Source: Minisyncoccota bacterium (GTDB lineage Bacteria > Patescibacteriota > Minisyncoccia > Phycocordibacterales > Phycocordibacteraceae). Taken from it: a stretch of 37,375 nucleotides of DNA. Position 1 is the stretch's first letter, and every line of letters starts with the position of its first letter. The translations under genes and the position numbers were made by a program. This document shows positions 8,544 to 16,421 of the stretch, one piece after another. The notes under the pieces were generated by a model. It saw nothing but the letters and a program-made list of their open reading frames with translations, had not been told where the DNA came from and did no database searches. The stretch lies in the NCBI GenBank assembly GCA_022842585.1, contig JALHPI010000007.1:1-37375 (forward strand), written 5' to 3'.

Positions 8544-8549
8544 AGTATA
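8544..8549 (-). promoter_or_regulatory. -10 box for the PrgI-family gene
   Basis: TATACT on the minus strand, ending 8 nt before the ATG at 8535, in a 54-bp gap after the J-domain gene. The short distance implies a leaderless prgI-virB4 transcript. Confidence 0.5.
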
Positions 8550-8589
8550 GCAGTCCGCATATACCGATTTGCACAGAGTGCTGTGAACG

Positions 8590-9807
8590 CTAGTGTCCGT
8601 GACTCTCGCCACCTCCGCCTCCACCACCTCCCCCACCCTTTCCGAAGAAGGCGCTAATTCCTTTAACCGTTTCTCCGGGGAACGAGAAGAGCGAACCAAA
8701 GAAACTCATCCAAGCACCGAAAAGGCCTTTCTTCTTTTCGCCATGTGCATGCGAACCATGTCCTCCCTCACCATGTCCGCTATCATGTGAATCGTGCCCG
8801 TGCCCGTGCCCGTGATCACCATGCCCATGGTCGTCGTGCGCGTGTGCATGTGCAGTGTGCGGCCCGCGTTCTTCTGGGTGCTCGGGGGCTGTTTCATCGT
8901 CATCCCCACCTCCGCCCTCGCCGCCTCCCCCACCTCCTGCGGCAGGCAAGTACTCATCTTCTTCATAGAGGCTAACAGCTCCATTTTGTGTAGGAGTTTC
9001 AGCACTTGCGGGAACAATGTCTCCCGAAAATGATGACTCTACTACAACTACCGCTCTCCCCGGTTCTTCAGTTGCTTCTTCCTCGGGTGACTCTCGTACG
9101 ACCACTACGCCCTGACTTGGCGGTTCTGTAGGATCGTCAATAACTTCCCCCTGGGGAACTACGGCTTTACCGGTGACCACCGGTTCTTCTTCGGTTTGTG
9201 TACCCTCTGTTTCAGCTGGTTGTTCGGAGGCACCCGCCTCTTCCTGTTTTCTCGTCGCCTCAACTCGTTCCAGGCGTTCCTGTTCTTCTTTGGCTGCCGC
9301 TTCTTCCCTCTCCTTTCTTTCTGCTTCTATTCTCTCCTGGTGGGCACGGTCTTCTGCGGCAGCAACCCTTGCTTCTTCAGCCTCTAATGCTTGCACTCGT
9401 ACGGCGATGAGTCGAAGACTTTCTTGGTACCGTTGTATTTTTACAGGGTCAGAATTTGGTTTTTTTTGTTCCCTTTTCAAGTCCGCTTCCACACTCAATT
9501 GCTCGGTCCGCAATGTTTGGAGCGTTTCTTTCGGTCGAGCCTCACCCCCCCTCTCGTCCCACCTGTTCTCAATGCGAGCCACCCCTTCAACATATGCTTT
9601 TTCTATAACATCGTAATGTGCTCTCGAATTATTCTGTACATCCGGATGATATTTTATTAGAGCTTTATGGTACGCGGTTTTTAACTTTTTAGGATCTTTC
9701 GCGTCTTCCGCCGTAATACCGAGCACCGTATAAAAGTGTTCTTTTTTCCCCTCAGGATTCTTTGGGGGCCAAATGTGCCTTTGTCTAGGAGGTCCTTCTG
9801 CTGACAT
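8590..9807 (-). CDS. J-domain protein with coiled coil and Gly/His-rich tail, in the T4SS-like locus
   Basis: A 405-aa protein with an N-terminal J domain (about residues 22-80): EHFYTVLGITAED, AYHKALIKYHPDV, with the Hsp70-activating HPD at 54-56. Next comes a charged coiled coil (about 95-195, Glu/Arg/Ala-rich), an acidic Glu/Thr/Pro region, and from about 295 a Gly-rich stretch and a His/Asp/Gly segment (HAHDDHGHGDHGHGHGHDSH and more) that looks like a metal-binding or pH-sensing tail. An amphipathic, Phe-rich segment (AWMSFFGSLFSFPG) and a poly-Gly run close the protein. There is no DnaJ zinc-finger or substrate domain. A TATACT box 7 nt upstream suggests its own leaderless start. I infer a specialised Hsp70 co-chaperone for the secretion apparatus or its substrates. 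Confidence 0.72.
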   Translation of the reverse strand: MSAEGPPRQRHIWPPKNPEGKKEHFYTVLGITAEDAKDPKKLKTAYHKALIKYHPDVQNNSRAHYDVIEKAYVEGVARIENRWDERGGEARPKETLQTLRTEQLSVEADLKREQKKPNSDPVKIQRYQESLRLIAVRVQALEAEEARVAAAEDRAHQERIEAERKEREEAAAKEEQERLERVEATRKQEEAGASEQPAETEGTQTEEEPVVTGKAVVPQGEVIDDPTEPPSQGVVVVRESPEEEATEEPGRAVVVVESSFSGDIVPASAETPTQNGAVSLYEEDEYLPAAGGGGGGEGGGGDDDETAPEHPEERGPHTAHAHAHDDHGHGDHGHGHGHDSHDSGHGEGGHGSHAHGEKKKGLFGAWMSFFGSLFSFPGETVKGISAFFGKGGGGGGGGGGESHGH

Positions 9808-9814
9808 ACCGAAA

Positions 9815-9820
9815 AGTATA
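9815..9820 (-). promoter_or_regulatory. -10 box for the J-domain gene
   Basis: TATACT on the minus strand, ending 7 nt before the ATG at 9807, in the 29-bp gap between the Pro-rich gene and the J-domain gene. No Shine-Dalgarno sequence is present. Confidence 0.5.
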
Positions 9821-9836
9821 CCCCATCAACGTAGCG

Positions 9837-10721
9837 CTAATCCAAAGGTTCGTGGTACGGGTCAATGCCGTATTTTTTTAGGGTGTCCGTTATTTCTTTG
9901 CGTTCCGGCAAGGTGTCGGACGATGGTTGTTTCGGTGTGAGAGGATCAGGGCGAAGCGCGTTTATCGGCGGTGGGACATACGCCGGGCGCGGAGGTTGTG
10001 GGGCCGACATCGGGGCTGGAGTCGGAGTGAAAACAGGCGCTGGAGGCACTGCTTGTGGCATTTTATAGGCTACGGGAGCTTGTGGTTGCGAGAAAGAGGT
10101 AGGTACGGAAAAAGCAGGAGAAGGGTTTTGCGGCGCTACGGGCGGAGTCCATGCGGATGGTTGATGACCATCCTTCATAGCCTCCACATCATGCGCCATC
10201 GTGCGAGCTACTGGCATAGCGACAGGGGCAGGAGGGATATATGGCTCTGGAGCCATTGGCGGTTGTGCCGGAGGCGTATAGATAGGTGCTGCGGGTTGTG
10301 GCGCCGGAGCTTGTGGCATGGCAATAGGGGTTGGCACCGATACGAGCGGTGTCGCAGGTGAGCTTGGGGCTTGTGCTGGGATTTGTTGCGGTGCAGGTGT
10401 CTGTGGCGCAGTACGCATCTCCTCGCGAAGCGGGAGGAAGATAGCATCGTTTGCAGCCTTTAGCACCTCGTCTATCTGTTCGTCAGGCACGCCTGCCGCT
10501 TTCAGTTCCGCCGGGAGCTCGTTTGGAGAGAGTACACCAAGGAGTGTGAGGAGTATGCGGTTTGACACCTCCCCCGCCACGTCCACCTGCATTTTTTTCG
10601 TCATCTGCAGATTTATCATGAAGTCAGCGAGACGCTCGTCGTCTATGAACGCCTGTATCTGCGGAGGCGCTGCGTCATATGCTTTCACAAGGAGGTCGTC
10701 GAGATTATGGTCGTTGTCCAT
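9837..10721 (-). CDS. Hypothetical Pro/Ala-rich protein of the T4SS-like locus
   Basis: Not recognised as a named family. The 294-aa product has an acidic helical N-terminal domain of about 105 residues (LDDLLVKAYDAAPPQIQAFI ... SNRILLTLLGVLSPNELP) with no membrane segment. A Pro/Ala/Gln-rich, probably disordered region covers about 106-270, and a short conserved-looking C-terminus ends LKKYGIDPYHEPLD. The composition suggests a cytoplasmic scaffold or adaptor. It begins 5 nt after the VirB6/TrbL-like gene stop and should be co-transcribed with it. The reading frame on the opposite strand here is a shadow created by the Pro/Gly-rich codons. Confidence 0.6.
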   Translation of the reverse strand: MDNDHNLDDLLVKAYDAAPPQIQAFIDDERLADFMINLQMTKKMQVDVAGEVSNRILLTLLGVLSPNELPAELKAAGVPDEQIDEVLKAANDAIFLPLREEMRTAPQTPAPQQIPAQAPSSPATPLVSVPTPIAMPQAPAPQPAAPIYTPPAQPPMAPEPYIPPAPVAMPVARTMAHDVEAMKDGHQPSAWTPPVAPQNPSPAFSVPTSFSQPQAPVAYKMPQAVPPAPVFTPTPAPMSAPQPPRPAYVPPPINALRPDPLTPKQPSSDTLPERKEITDTLKKYGIDPYHEPLD

Positions 10722-10726
10722 ACGAG

Positions 10727-13051
10727 CTAAGGGTTAGGGATGTTGAGGCCTCGCGTATTCAGGTTTGCCTTCAGCGTCTTTGAAAGCTCATCATTAAGAT
10801 TTTTAAACGCTTTTTGCGCACCCTTCATACTCATAGCTGCGTCACGAAGTGCATCGCGGTCGACTATGCTGAAACCTTGAACGTTCCGTTCACGCAATGC
10901 CTCCACGTTTCTTCGATACTCGGTTCGTTGCGCCTTTATGGTTTCTCTCAGTCCGACGATATCGTGCCCGAGACTGCTGATAGAATCCTCCAACCGCTCT
11001 TGTTCTTTCGTTTCAGTAGAAATTTCTCCTGCATACTTCTTCTTTTCATTATCGAGCTCAAGTATCCGTTTTGAATTTTGTGATTCTTTTGCTTGCTCTG
11101 CAGCTAGTTTTTGTGTAATCTCTCCGACTTTTGCAAGAGATGCCGTTGCCGCCGCCAAATTATTTTGAAGCAGGGTAACTTGTGCCGGTGTCGCGTTCCC
11201 CGCCACTGCTGCCGCCAAATCACTTTGAAGCTTAGCAACTAGTGTAGGTGTCGCAGCAGCATTCAAATTATTTTGATGCTCGGTAATTTTCGCCGCAATT
11301 TCTTGAGAGCGCACCTGCTCTGAATCAAGGTCACGGGTAGCTTTTGCAAGATTCGCACTCGCCTCTTTAAGTCTCGCACCCGCATCGTTCCAGTCTTTTA
11401 TTTTTGCATCAAACTCAGCTTTCTTCTCCTGTTCCTGTACAGTCCTGTATTCCGTCGTGGACTGCATCTTATCGCGCTCCTTGTTGTACTGCTTGAACGT
11501 ACCGCCAAGTTTTGCACCGGACGCCAGACCCTTAGCCAACTGCCCGCCAAGAATTTCTTTTTCGTACTTCGCTTTCTCGTATTTATCCTTATCCGCCTTC
11601 GCAAGTGATGCGTCGTACTCTACATGGCGCTTCTTCGCGTCTTCGATTTCACCGATACGGCCACCTTGCGCTGCGTCGCTCGCCTGGCCTAAGCCGCTGC
11701 TCTTTCCGCGTATGTCGTAGCTTGCGCGCGCACCGCGGTCGGCTATGCCGGCGAGCGTGCTACCGAGAATCGGTATTTTTCCTACACGGCTGTTGCGTAT
11801 GCCGCTTGCCGCCGCAAGTGAAGCGCTACCAAGCGTCCGGCGACCCATCCACCCCATGACCCCAAGTGGTGCTCCTCCTACCCTTCCTATGACCGCCTGA
11901 GCATTTTTCATTACTGCGTCGGAACCATAAATGCCAAACTGCTGGGCCATCGCAAGTGAGGCGACCATGAAGCCCATGGTGATGATAAAGAACATGAGTA
12001 CACCAGTGGTATTGCCTACGTCTTGCAACGACAGTGCAGCCAAAAGCCCACCATCACCAATGAGTTGATTAAGACCGTCACTCATTTTAAGTGAAGCCAA
12101 AAGGAGAATTAAGAACACAGGAGCGAAGAGAGCTTGGTCTATGAGTTTTTTCCACCATCTGTTCGCCAGGTTCTCAAGGAATGGAATAGCCATACCCGCA
12201 AACCCGATAGGAGAAATCACCATAAGGAATGCGAGCGTAATACCCCGAGAAATAAGCATAAATGCCGCGCCGAAGAAGACAACCGCAGCGACCGTAGTCA
12301 CGAGCGAAAGTAAGACATACTTCAAAATATTCTCCACTGGTTGTGAAAGCTGGGCGCCTATTCCACTCAATGTGTTTTGTAGCGTTTCGGCGTCGTACAG
12401 GGATGATAGTTGTATCTGCTGGAGGATAGTTCCCGCAAGACCATTATTTATAGCGCAGGCAACCCCCGCCACCCCGTCGGGGCATGTTTGCGCCGGTCCG
12501 TAGGTTTGTTGGTAGAGCGAGGCGGCGACAACGTTTGTAGAGTCAATGATTGCTTGACTTACAAAGAGGCTAAAGTTCAGCAACACGGCGAAGATGACGA
12601 GCTTTGGGAGCGCATGGGTCCATGGGTATTTATGTAAATCAAGGATGGTCGCAATGCCCATGAAGACGAAGCCGAACAAGAGGGCGATATTTCCGAAATC
12701 GCGCAGTATCCCCCATGCAAGCGTCATACCTGGGGAGTTACCGAAGTATGTAGAAAAATCAAACACGACTACAAGCATTGCCCAGTTGAAAATAATACCC
12801 GCGAGTCCTAGCAGAACACTGGTTATCTTGAAGATAATCCACATCACTACCGTGATTGGGGAGGTGACTGTTCCAAGAACTGCGCCAGCAGTAGTATCAC
12901 CAAGCCAAGCCCCAAAATCATCCAGAACGTTAGCGTGTGCGGTCGCTGGCAAAAGTGCTAGGGAGCAAATAAAAAAGAAGGCAAACGTACCCGCCCAAAA
13001 GCCCTTCTTTTGAGAGAAAAAATCTGAGACCGAAAGAAGCAGGCGCCTCAT
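10727..13051 (-). CDS. VirB6/TrbL-like polytopic membrane protein with long coiled-coil tail
   Basis: Candidate inner-membrane channel component of the T4SS-like system, 774 aa from the ATG at 13051. A cleavable-looking N-terminus (FWAGTFAFFFICSLALLPA) is followed by about eight transmembrane helices between residues 60 and 395, including RGITLAFLMVISPIGFAG and WWKKLIDQALFAPVFLILL, the usual VirB6/TrbL layout with its conserved central Trp-rich loop. From about 440 the protein is soluble and charged, and about 540-740 is heptad-rich coiled coil with a short internal duplication. The frame is open to a GTG at 13066, which would overlap the upstream gene by 10 bp. I prefer the ATG, 5 nt after that stop. 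Two Cys in QTCPDGVAGVACA lie in an extracytoplasmic loop. Confidence 0.8.
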   Translation of the reverse strand: MRRLLLSVSDFFSQKKGFWAGTFAFFFICSLALLPATAHANVLDDFGAWLGDTTAGAVLGTVTSPITVVMWIIFKITSVLLGLAGIIFNWAMLVVVFDFSTYFGNSPGMTLAWGILRDFGNIALLFGFVFMGIATILDLHKYPWTHALPKLVIFAVLLNFSLFVSQAIIDSTNVVAASLYQQTYGPAQTCPDGVAGVACAINNGLAGTILQQIQLSSLYDAETLQNTLSGIGAQLSQPVENILKYVLLSLVTTVAAVVFFGAAFMLISRGITLAFLMVISPIGFAGMAIPFLENLANRWWKKLIDQALFAPVFLILLLASLKMSDGLNQLIGDGGLLAALSLQDVGNTTGVLMFFIITMGFMVASLAMAQQFGIYGSDAVMKNAQAVIGRVGGAPLGVMGWMGRRTLGSASLAAASGIRNSRVGKIPILGSTLAGIADRGARASYDIRGKSSGLGQASDAAQGGRIGEIEDAKKRHVEYDASLAKADKDKYEKAKYEKEILGGQLAKGLASGAKLGGTFKQYNKERDKMQSTTEYRTVQEQEKKAEFDAKIKDWNDAGARLKEASANLAKATRDLDSEQVRSQEIAAKITEHQNNLNAAATPTLVAKLQSDLAAAVAGNATPAQVTLLQNNLAAATASLAKVGEITQKLAAEQAKESQNSKRILELDNEKKKYAGEISTETKEQERLEDSISSLGHDIVGLRETIKAQRTEYRRNVEALRERNVQGFSIVDRDALRDAAMSMKGAQKAFKNLNDELSKTLKANLNTRGLNIPNP
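11151..11270 (-). repeat. Imperfect 60-bp tandem duplication inside the coiled-coil tail
   Basis: GCCGCCAAAT begins at 11151 and again at 11211, and the bases after it stay similar for about 45 bp (..TTTTGAAGC..., ..GTGT.GGTGTCGC...). A partial third copy starts near 11264 (CAAATTATTTTGATGC). In the protein these are LQNNLAAAT, LQSDLAAAV and QNNLNAAAT. Tandem duplication probably lengthened the coiled coil. Confidence 0.65.
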
Positions 13052-13056
13052 AGGTA

Positions 13057-14481
13057 TTATTCGCACCCGTTATCTGCGATATCGGTTATGAGCTCTGTGA
13101 GCGTACTGGTAGGAGCGTCAACACCGCCTGACGTAAGTACACCGTTATAGGCGGTGGTCATTTGTTGAATAAGCGCGCTACGCGCGCTTCCGGTAAGGGT
13201 GTTTAGTCGACCCAAATCGGTAATGATGCCATTCAACGTAGTTAGAGACCGCGTGGCGCGCGCAAGCATTGCGTCTGCTTGGGTTAGTGCGGTGGTCGCA
13301 TTAGTTGTTTTCTGCGGGTTACCAACTCCACTTGTACATGCAGAAACTGCTCGGGCTGCGGTAGCGCGGAAGGTTTGCCACAAAGCCTGGTTCGTAGTAA
13401 TTCGGGACTGTTCCGCGCGTACGGTCTGCTCAAATCCGTCGACTAGAGTTGCAGGAGTACCCTGTCCCGCGACTTGTTCGAGGTATGAACGACCACCTCC
13501 TGTGCTTGGTTGAGACGTACCAAGAAGCCCCGTGCCCCCAAGGACCTGGCTTACGAGCTGGCTTGCAAGAGCGCCGACAATTTCATTGATGGAGTCTGCA
13601 AGCTGGAGTTCACGTAGTGGTGAATCAAGGTTCTGTATAAGTGCGTTTTCTATAACAGATCCCGGAGTACTTATAGGACAGTCAATAGACGAGTCTGCGT
13701 CAGATAAACTAGTAAGAGTCCCTCCCGAGTCAGCTCCCTCTGCCTGGGGTGCATCCGGACAATTCCTCCACGCAAGAAATCCCCTCCCCCAACCAAGCTC
13801 CTCAAGCCGTCCGCGCGTATCGGCATTTATCCGTCTCATAAGCTCATCACGAGTACTTGTTTCCACACAGAAAGGATCGTTGCCACAATCACGGGTGGCC
13901 GCAAACCACGCATTAAAGCCGCCTTGGTTAAACTGCCCCCGACGAAACGCCTCCTCGTTTTGCGAATACTCGCTAAGCGTGTACCGTAATTGGCTTACGA
14001 TGGCGTCTCGACTCGTGTATAAGAGATAGCCTGTTGCAACCGTACTTAACGCACGCTCGAGGTACGGTGAATTAATGGAGGTATTGTTTACAAGCTCCGT
14101 AACGAAATTCGTAGCAACCGCGTCCCCCATCTGTCTAAGCATGCGGTTTAGGTCGGTCGCAAACGCTGGCGAACCCTCAAACCCAGAATTTATCCAATTC
14201 ACTACGCTACGGGTCATCGTGCGTATAGCCTGTTTTGCTACCGCCCATGCAACGCCATTCAATACTTGTTGGATAGTGAGACCGGACGTTTCTACTGCTA
14301 AAGTGCCCGCAACAGCCGCTAAAAGTGGTCCAGGTGCCTCAATGGTTACTGTGGCACCCACTGCCTGTGCGTGTCGGACGGAACGCTCACCAAGAAAAGG
14401 CGCATAGAAGATGCTCCCTACAACAGTCAGTGCAAGTACGCTCGCGACAATTCTTCTACCGATGGTATGAGATGCGGTCAT
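13057..14481 (-). CDS. Exported hypothetical protein of the T4SS-like locus
   Basis: 474 aa with an N-terminal signal/anchor (RIVASVLALTVVGSIFYAPF, about 10-29). The rest is largely helical and Ala/Thr/Gln-rich, with paired cysteines (DCGNDPFCVET at about 198-208, NCPDAPQ, DCPIS) consistent with an oxidising extracytoplasmic location. The length, the helical character and the position next to the VirB6-like gene recall VirB5/TrbJ-type proteins, but I see no diagnostic motif and do not name it so. Its ATG overlaps the upstream gene's TGA as ATGA, and it ends 5 nt before the ATG of the VirB6-like gene. All three should be on one transcript. Confidence 0.6.
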   Translation of the reverse strand: MTASHTIGRRIVASVLALTVVGSIFYAPFLGERSVRHAQAVGATVTIEAPGPLLAAVAGTLAVETSGLTIQQVLNGVAWAVAKQAIRTMTRSVVNWINSGFEGSPAFATDLNRMLRQMGDAVATNFVTELVNNTSINSPYLERALSTVATGYLLYTSRDAIVSQLRYTLSEYSQNEEAFRRGQFNQGGFNAWFAATRDCGNDPFCVETSTRDELMRRINADTRGRLEELGWGRGFLAWRNCPDAPQAEGADSGGTLTSLSDADSSIDCPISTPGSVIENALIQNLDSPLRELQLADSINEIVGALASQLVSQVLGGTGLLGTSQPSTGGGRSYLEQVAGQGTPATLVDGFEQTVRAEQSRITTNQALWQTFRATAARAVSACTSGVGNPQKTTNATTALTQADAMLARATRSLTTLNGIITDLGRLNTLTGSARSALIQQMTTAYNGVLTSGGVDAPTSTLTELITDIADNGCE

Positions 14482-15473
14482 TGTGGTGTGTCAGATAGGC
14501 GTGATGCATTTACCAGAAAGGCTTCAACAGTTCCCGGAGCCGGCTCGCCGTTTTTGAGAATAGTTGTCGCGATACCCTTTAGCGCAACTACTATGTTTTT
14601 TGAGGCTGGCTGGTATATGGCAAGTGAGCCGAGAGTGGCGATAGGGTCTCTTTCGTACGACACCACAAGTAAGGTGGCTTTCGAAAGGGTGTCAAACGAT
14701 TGTAAAAGCAGAAGATGGTCTTCCTTGTTTTCAATCGGTACCGGCATGCGGGCAAGGTCTTTGGCAATTGCAGCGTATGACTGCGCGAGTCCTTCGAGCG
14801 GTGCACGGGCGCTCTCATCATTATCTTCCAAAAATGCCTGCATTAATGCTACAGGGTCTCCTTGCCCCTGTGGTACCTCGTGTACGGTGAGTGCTTGGTA
14901 GAGCACATCTGAATACGTGTCGATAGTCGTATCTGGTGAGGTGCGTACTGAAGAAAGTGAGTACTCTGAAGCAACGAGTGCGCTTGCCTTAGTGGTGAAT
15001 ACCTTAAGCAGATTCTCTATAAGTTTTTGTTGATCATCTTGGTTTAAAACCTGTCCTCCCCCTGCTGAAAGGTAACTCTCCAAGAATGCTCGTGAAAACT
15101 GCTCAGTAAGACTCCCGGGAGCCGCGCTCGGAGCACCGCCGAAGCTGTCGTCGGCCGCGGGAGTGGCTATTGATTGAGTGTCGGACTTGAATTTCGGCTC
15201 TACTTTCCCTTGGTCTACCGCCTCCTTGTCGGTAAGTTTTGGATCAACGGAGTGAGGGTTAGTAAGGTCCGTGCCATAGAGCGATTCCTGCCAGTCCGGG
15301 AGCCCGTCACTATCCGTATCCTTTGCGGCATAGGCTTTCAGGAGTTCCTCGGTAGACGTCGCGTTTGCGATGCTGGTGCGAAGCGGTGAGGAGAAGTAGT
15401 ACCCTGCCGCAATAAAGGAGAGCGATACCAAAAGTGCAAGTGAGATGCGAATAATTTTTGGTGAAAGGGTCAT
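14478..15473 (-). CDS. Exported protein with thrombospondin type 3-like Ca-binding repeat
   Basis: 331 aa from the ATG at 15473. The frame is open to a GTG at 15500, but the later start gives a normal signal/anchor (IIRISLALLVSLSFIAAGYY). At about 51-70 DTDSDGLPDWQESLYGTD is a classic Ca-binding DxDxDGxxDxxE loop of the TSP3/dockerin-like kind, common at the surface of CPR cells. The remaining 260 residues are helical without cysteines and without recognised domains. It is the first gene after rsmA (57-bp gap) and overlaps the next gene as ATGA, so it seems to open the T4SS-like operon. A weak -10 (TATTTT, 84-89 of the 15.4-kb hundred) lies 10 nt before the ATG. Confidence 0.65.
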   Translation of the reverse strand: MTLSPKIIRISLALLVSLSFIAAGYYFSSPLRTSIANATSTEELLKAYAAKDTDSDGLPDWQESLYGTDLTNPHSVDPKLTDKEAVDQGKVEPKFKSDTQSIATPAADDSFGGAPSAAPGSLTEQFSRAFLESYLSAGGGQVLNQDDQQKLIENLLKVFTTKASALVASEYSLSSVRTSPDTTIDTYSDVLYQALTVHEVPQGQGDPVALMQAFLEDNDESARAPLEGLAQSYAAIAKDLARMPVPIENKEDHLLLLQSFDTLSKATLLVVSYERDPIATLGSLAIYQPASKNIVVALKGIATTILKNGEPAPGTVEAFLVNASRLSDTPQ

Positions 15474-15530
15474 AAAAGTTACTAAAATAGTACCACGCAC
15501 CCGCGTCCATCCCTGCCCGTGTGTGTATTG

Positions 15531-16421
15531 CTACTCTAGTGCGTTTGCAATCGTCTGCCAATCGGATACCGAAAGGTCTTCAGAACGTGCTTTTTCTGGA
15601 AGTGTTGCGGAAGCAAATGCGTTTTTGATGCGTTCTGGAGACGCTATCGCCTCGAGATTGCGTGCGAGAAGCTTCCGCTTATGCGCGAAGCCCGCATGAA
15701 GTATGGAAAAAAAGCGGTCTTCGGCCTTTTTTGAAGCGAATGCATCGGAGCGTATTCCAAATATGGAAAGGACGGCGGAATCGACGTTTGGCGCAGGCAC
15801 AAACGCGCCGCGCGGGACGGTGAATTGATACTTCGGTACCCCATACGCTTTTATCGAGAGCGAGAGCAAGCTCTCTTTCTTGGAGCGGGCGACGCGTTCC
15901 GCCACCTCTTTTTGTACTAAGAGCGTCATGGAGGTCGGCTTGTGTGCGGCAGTGAGGAACGTGCGGATGATTTCGCCCGTGATGTAATAGGGGATATTCG
16001 CAACCACCGCATAATTCAAAAAACCATCCCGACTGCTTTGTTGCGGGTCCCGACTCATCGCTTCGCCGTATATCAATACGTCTTCGCTCTTCGTCTTCCC
16101 GCGCCTCGCATTCGGGCGTTTTTTTGAATTTTGCAGATGCATGGTGATATCGAAATTGCGGATATCCCCCTCGACAAGCTCTAACCGCCCATCTGCAATC
16201 TCCTGCGTAAATGTCTCCTGTAGTGGCGCAATAAGCTCGTGGTCCGCCTCAACAGCGATGACTTTTTTTGCGCGCGCCAAGAGTGCACGGGTAAGCTTCC
16301 CTGTTCCCGGACCTATCTCAAGTACCGTATCGTTTTTTGAAAGTCCTGCGGCGTCCGCAATCCGCTCAGCGATGCGTGCATGCATCAGAAAGTTCTGACC
16401 TAATGATTTTTTCGGCCTCAT
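15531..16421 (-). CDS. rsmA: 16S rRNA (adenine1518/1519-N6)-dimethyltransferase, with an internal element insertion
   Basis: SAM-dependent enzyme that dimethylates two adjacent adenines near the 3' end of 16S rRNA late in 30S assembly. 296 aa. KKSLGQNFLM at 4-13 and the SAM motif LEIGPGTGKLT at 34-44 are followed by EGDIRNFDI, and the catalytic motif IV NIPYY is at 142-146. Between about residues 98 and 137 there is an extra segment of about 40 aa, low in hydrophobics (QNSKKRPNARRGK ... SRDPQQSSRDGF), where KsgA proteins normally have a short link. It coincides exactly with a palindromic element. The flanking folds look intact, so the enzyme is probably functional. The ATG overlaps the uvrD stop as ATGA. 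Confidence 0.93.
   Translation of the reverse strand: MRPKKSLGQNFLMHARIAERIADAAGLSKNDTVLEIGPGTGKLTRALLARAKKVIAVEADHELIAPLQETFTQEIADGRLELVEGDIRNFDITMHLQNSKKRPNARRGKTKSEDVLIYGEAMSRDPQQSSRDGFLNYAVVANIPYYITGEIIRTFLTAAHKPTSMTLLVQKEVAERVARSKKESLLSLSIKAYGVPKYQFTVPRGAFVPAPNVDSAVLSIFGIRSDAFASKKAEDRFFSILHAGFAHKRKLLARNLEAIASPERIKNAFASATLPEKARSEDLSVSDWQTIANALE
16013..16130 (+). repeat. Palindromic structured element, copy C, inserted in rsmA (antisense to the gene)
   Basis: An 118-bp segment bounded by the perfect inverted repeat AATTCAAAAAA (16013-16023) / TTTTTTGAATT (16120-16130). Plus-strand folding: P1 CCCGA/TCGGG (16028-16032 with 16112-16116), a C.T mismatch, TGC/GCA, loop TTTGTT opposite GCCTC, P2 GCGGG/CCCGC (16043-16047 with 16098-16102), loop TCCC opposite TT, a weak P3 (GAC/GTC), and P4 CGTAT/ATACG. 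The same core occurs at 19669-19770 and 28404-28505. Here it supplies about 40 in-frame codons to rsmA on the other strand. Confidence 0.85.

Noticed and set aside
8620-8960. Short-period GGT/GCC and CATG-like repeats suggesting a simple-sequence array or CRISPR
   Set aside because: They are codons of the Gly/His-rich tail of the J-domain protein; no regular spacers. No CRISPR array was seen anywhere in the window.
16045-16055. Possibility that the rsmA insert is an intron or intein
   Set aside because: The segment is in frame without stops, about 40 codons long, lacks intein or splice motifs, and equals an element found between genes elsewhere.
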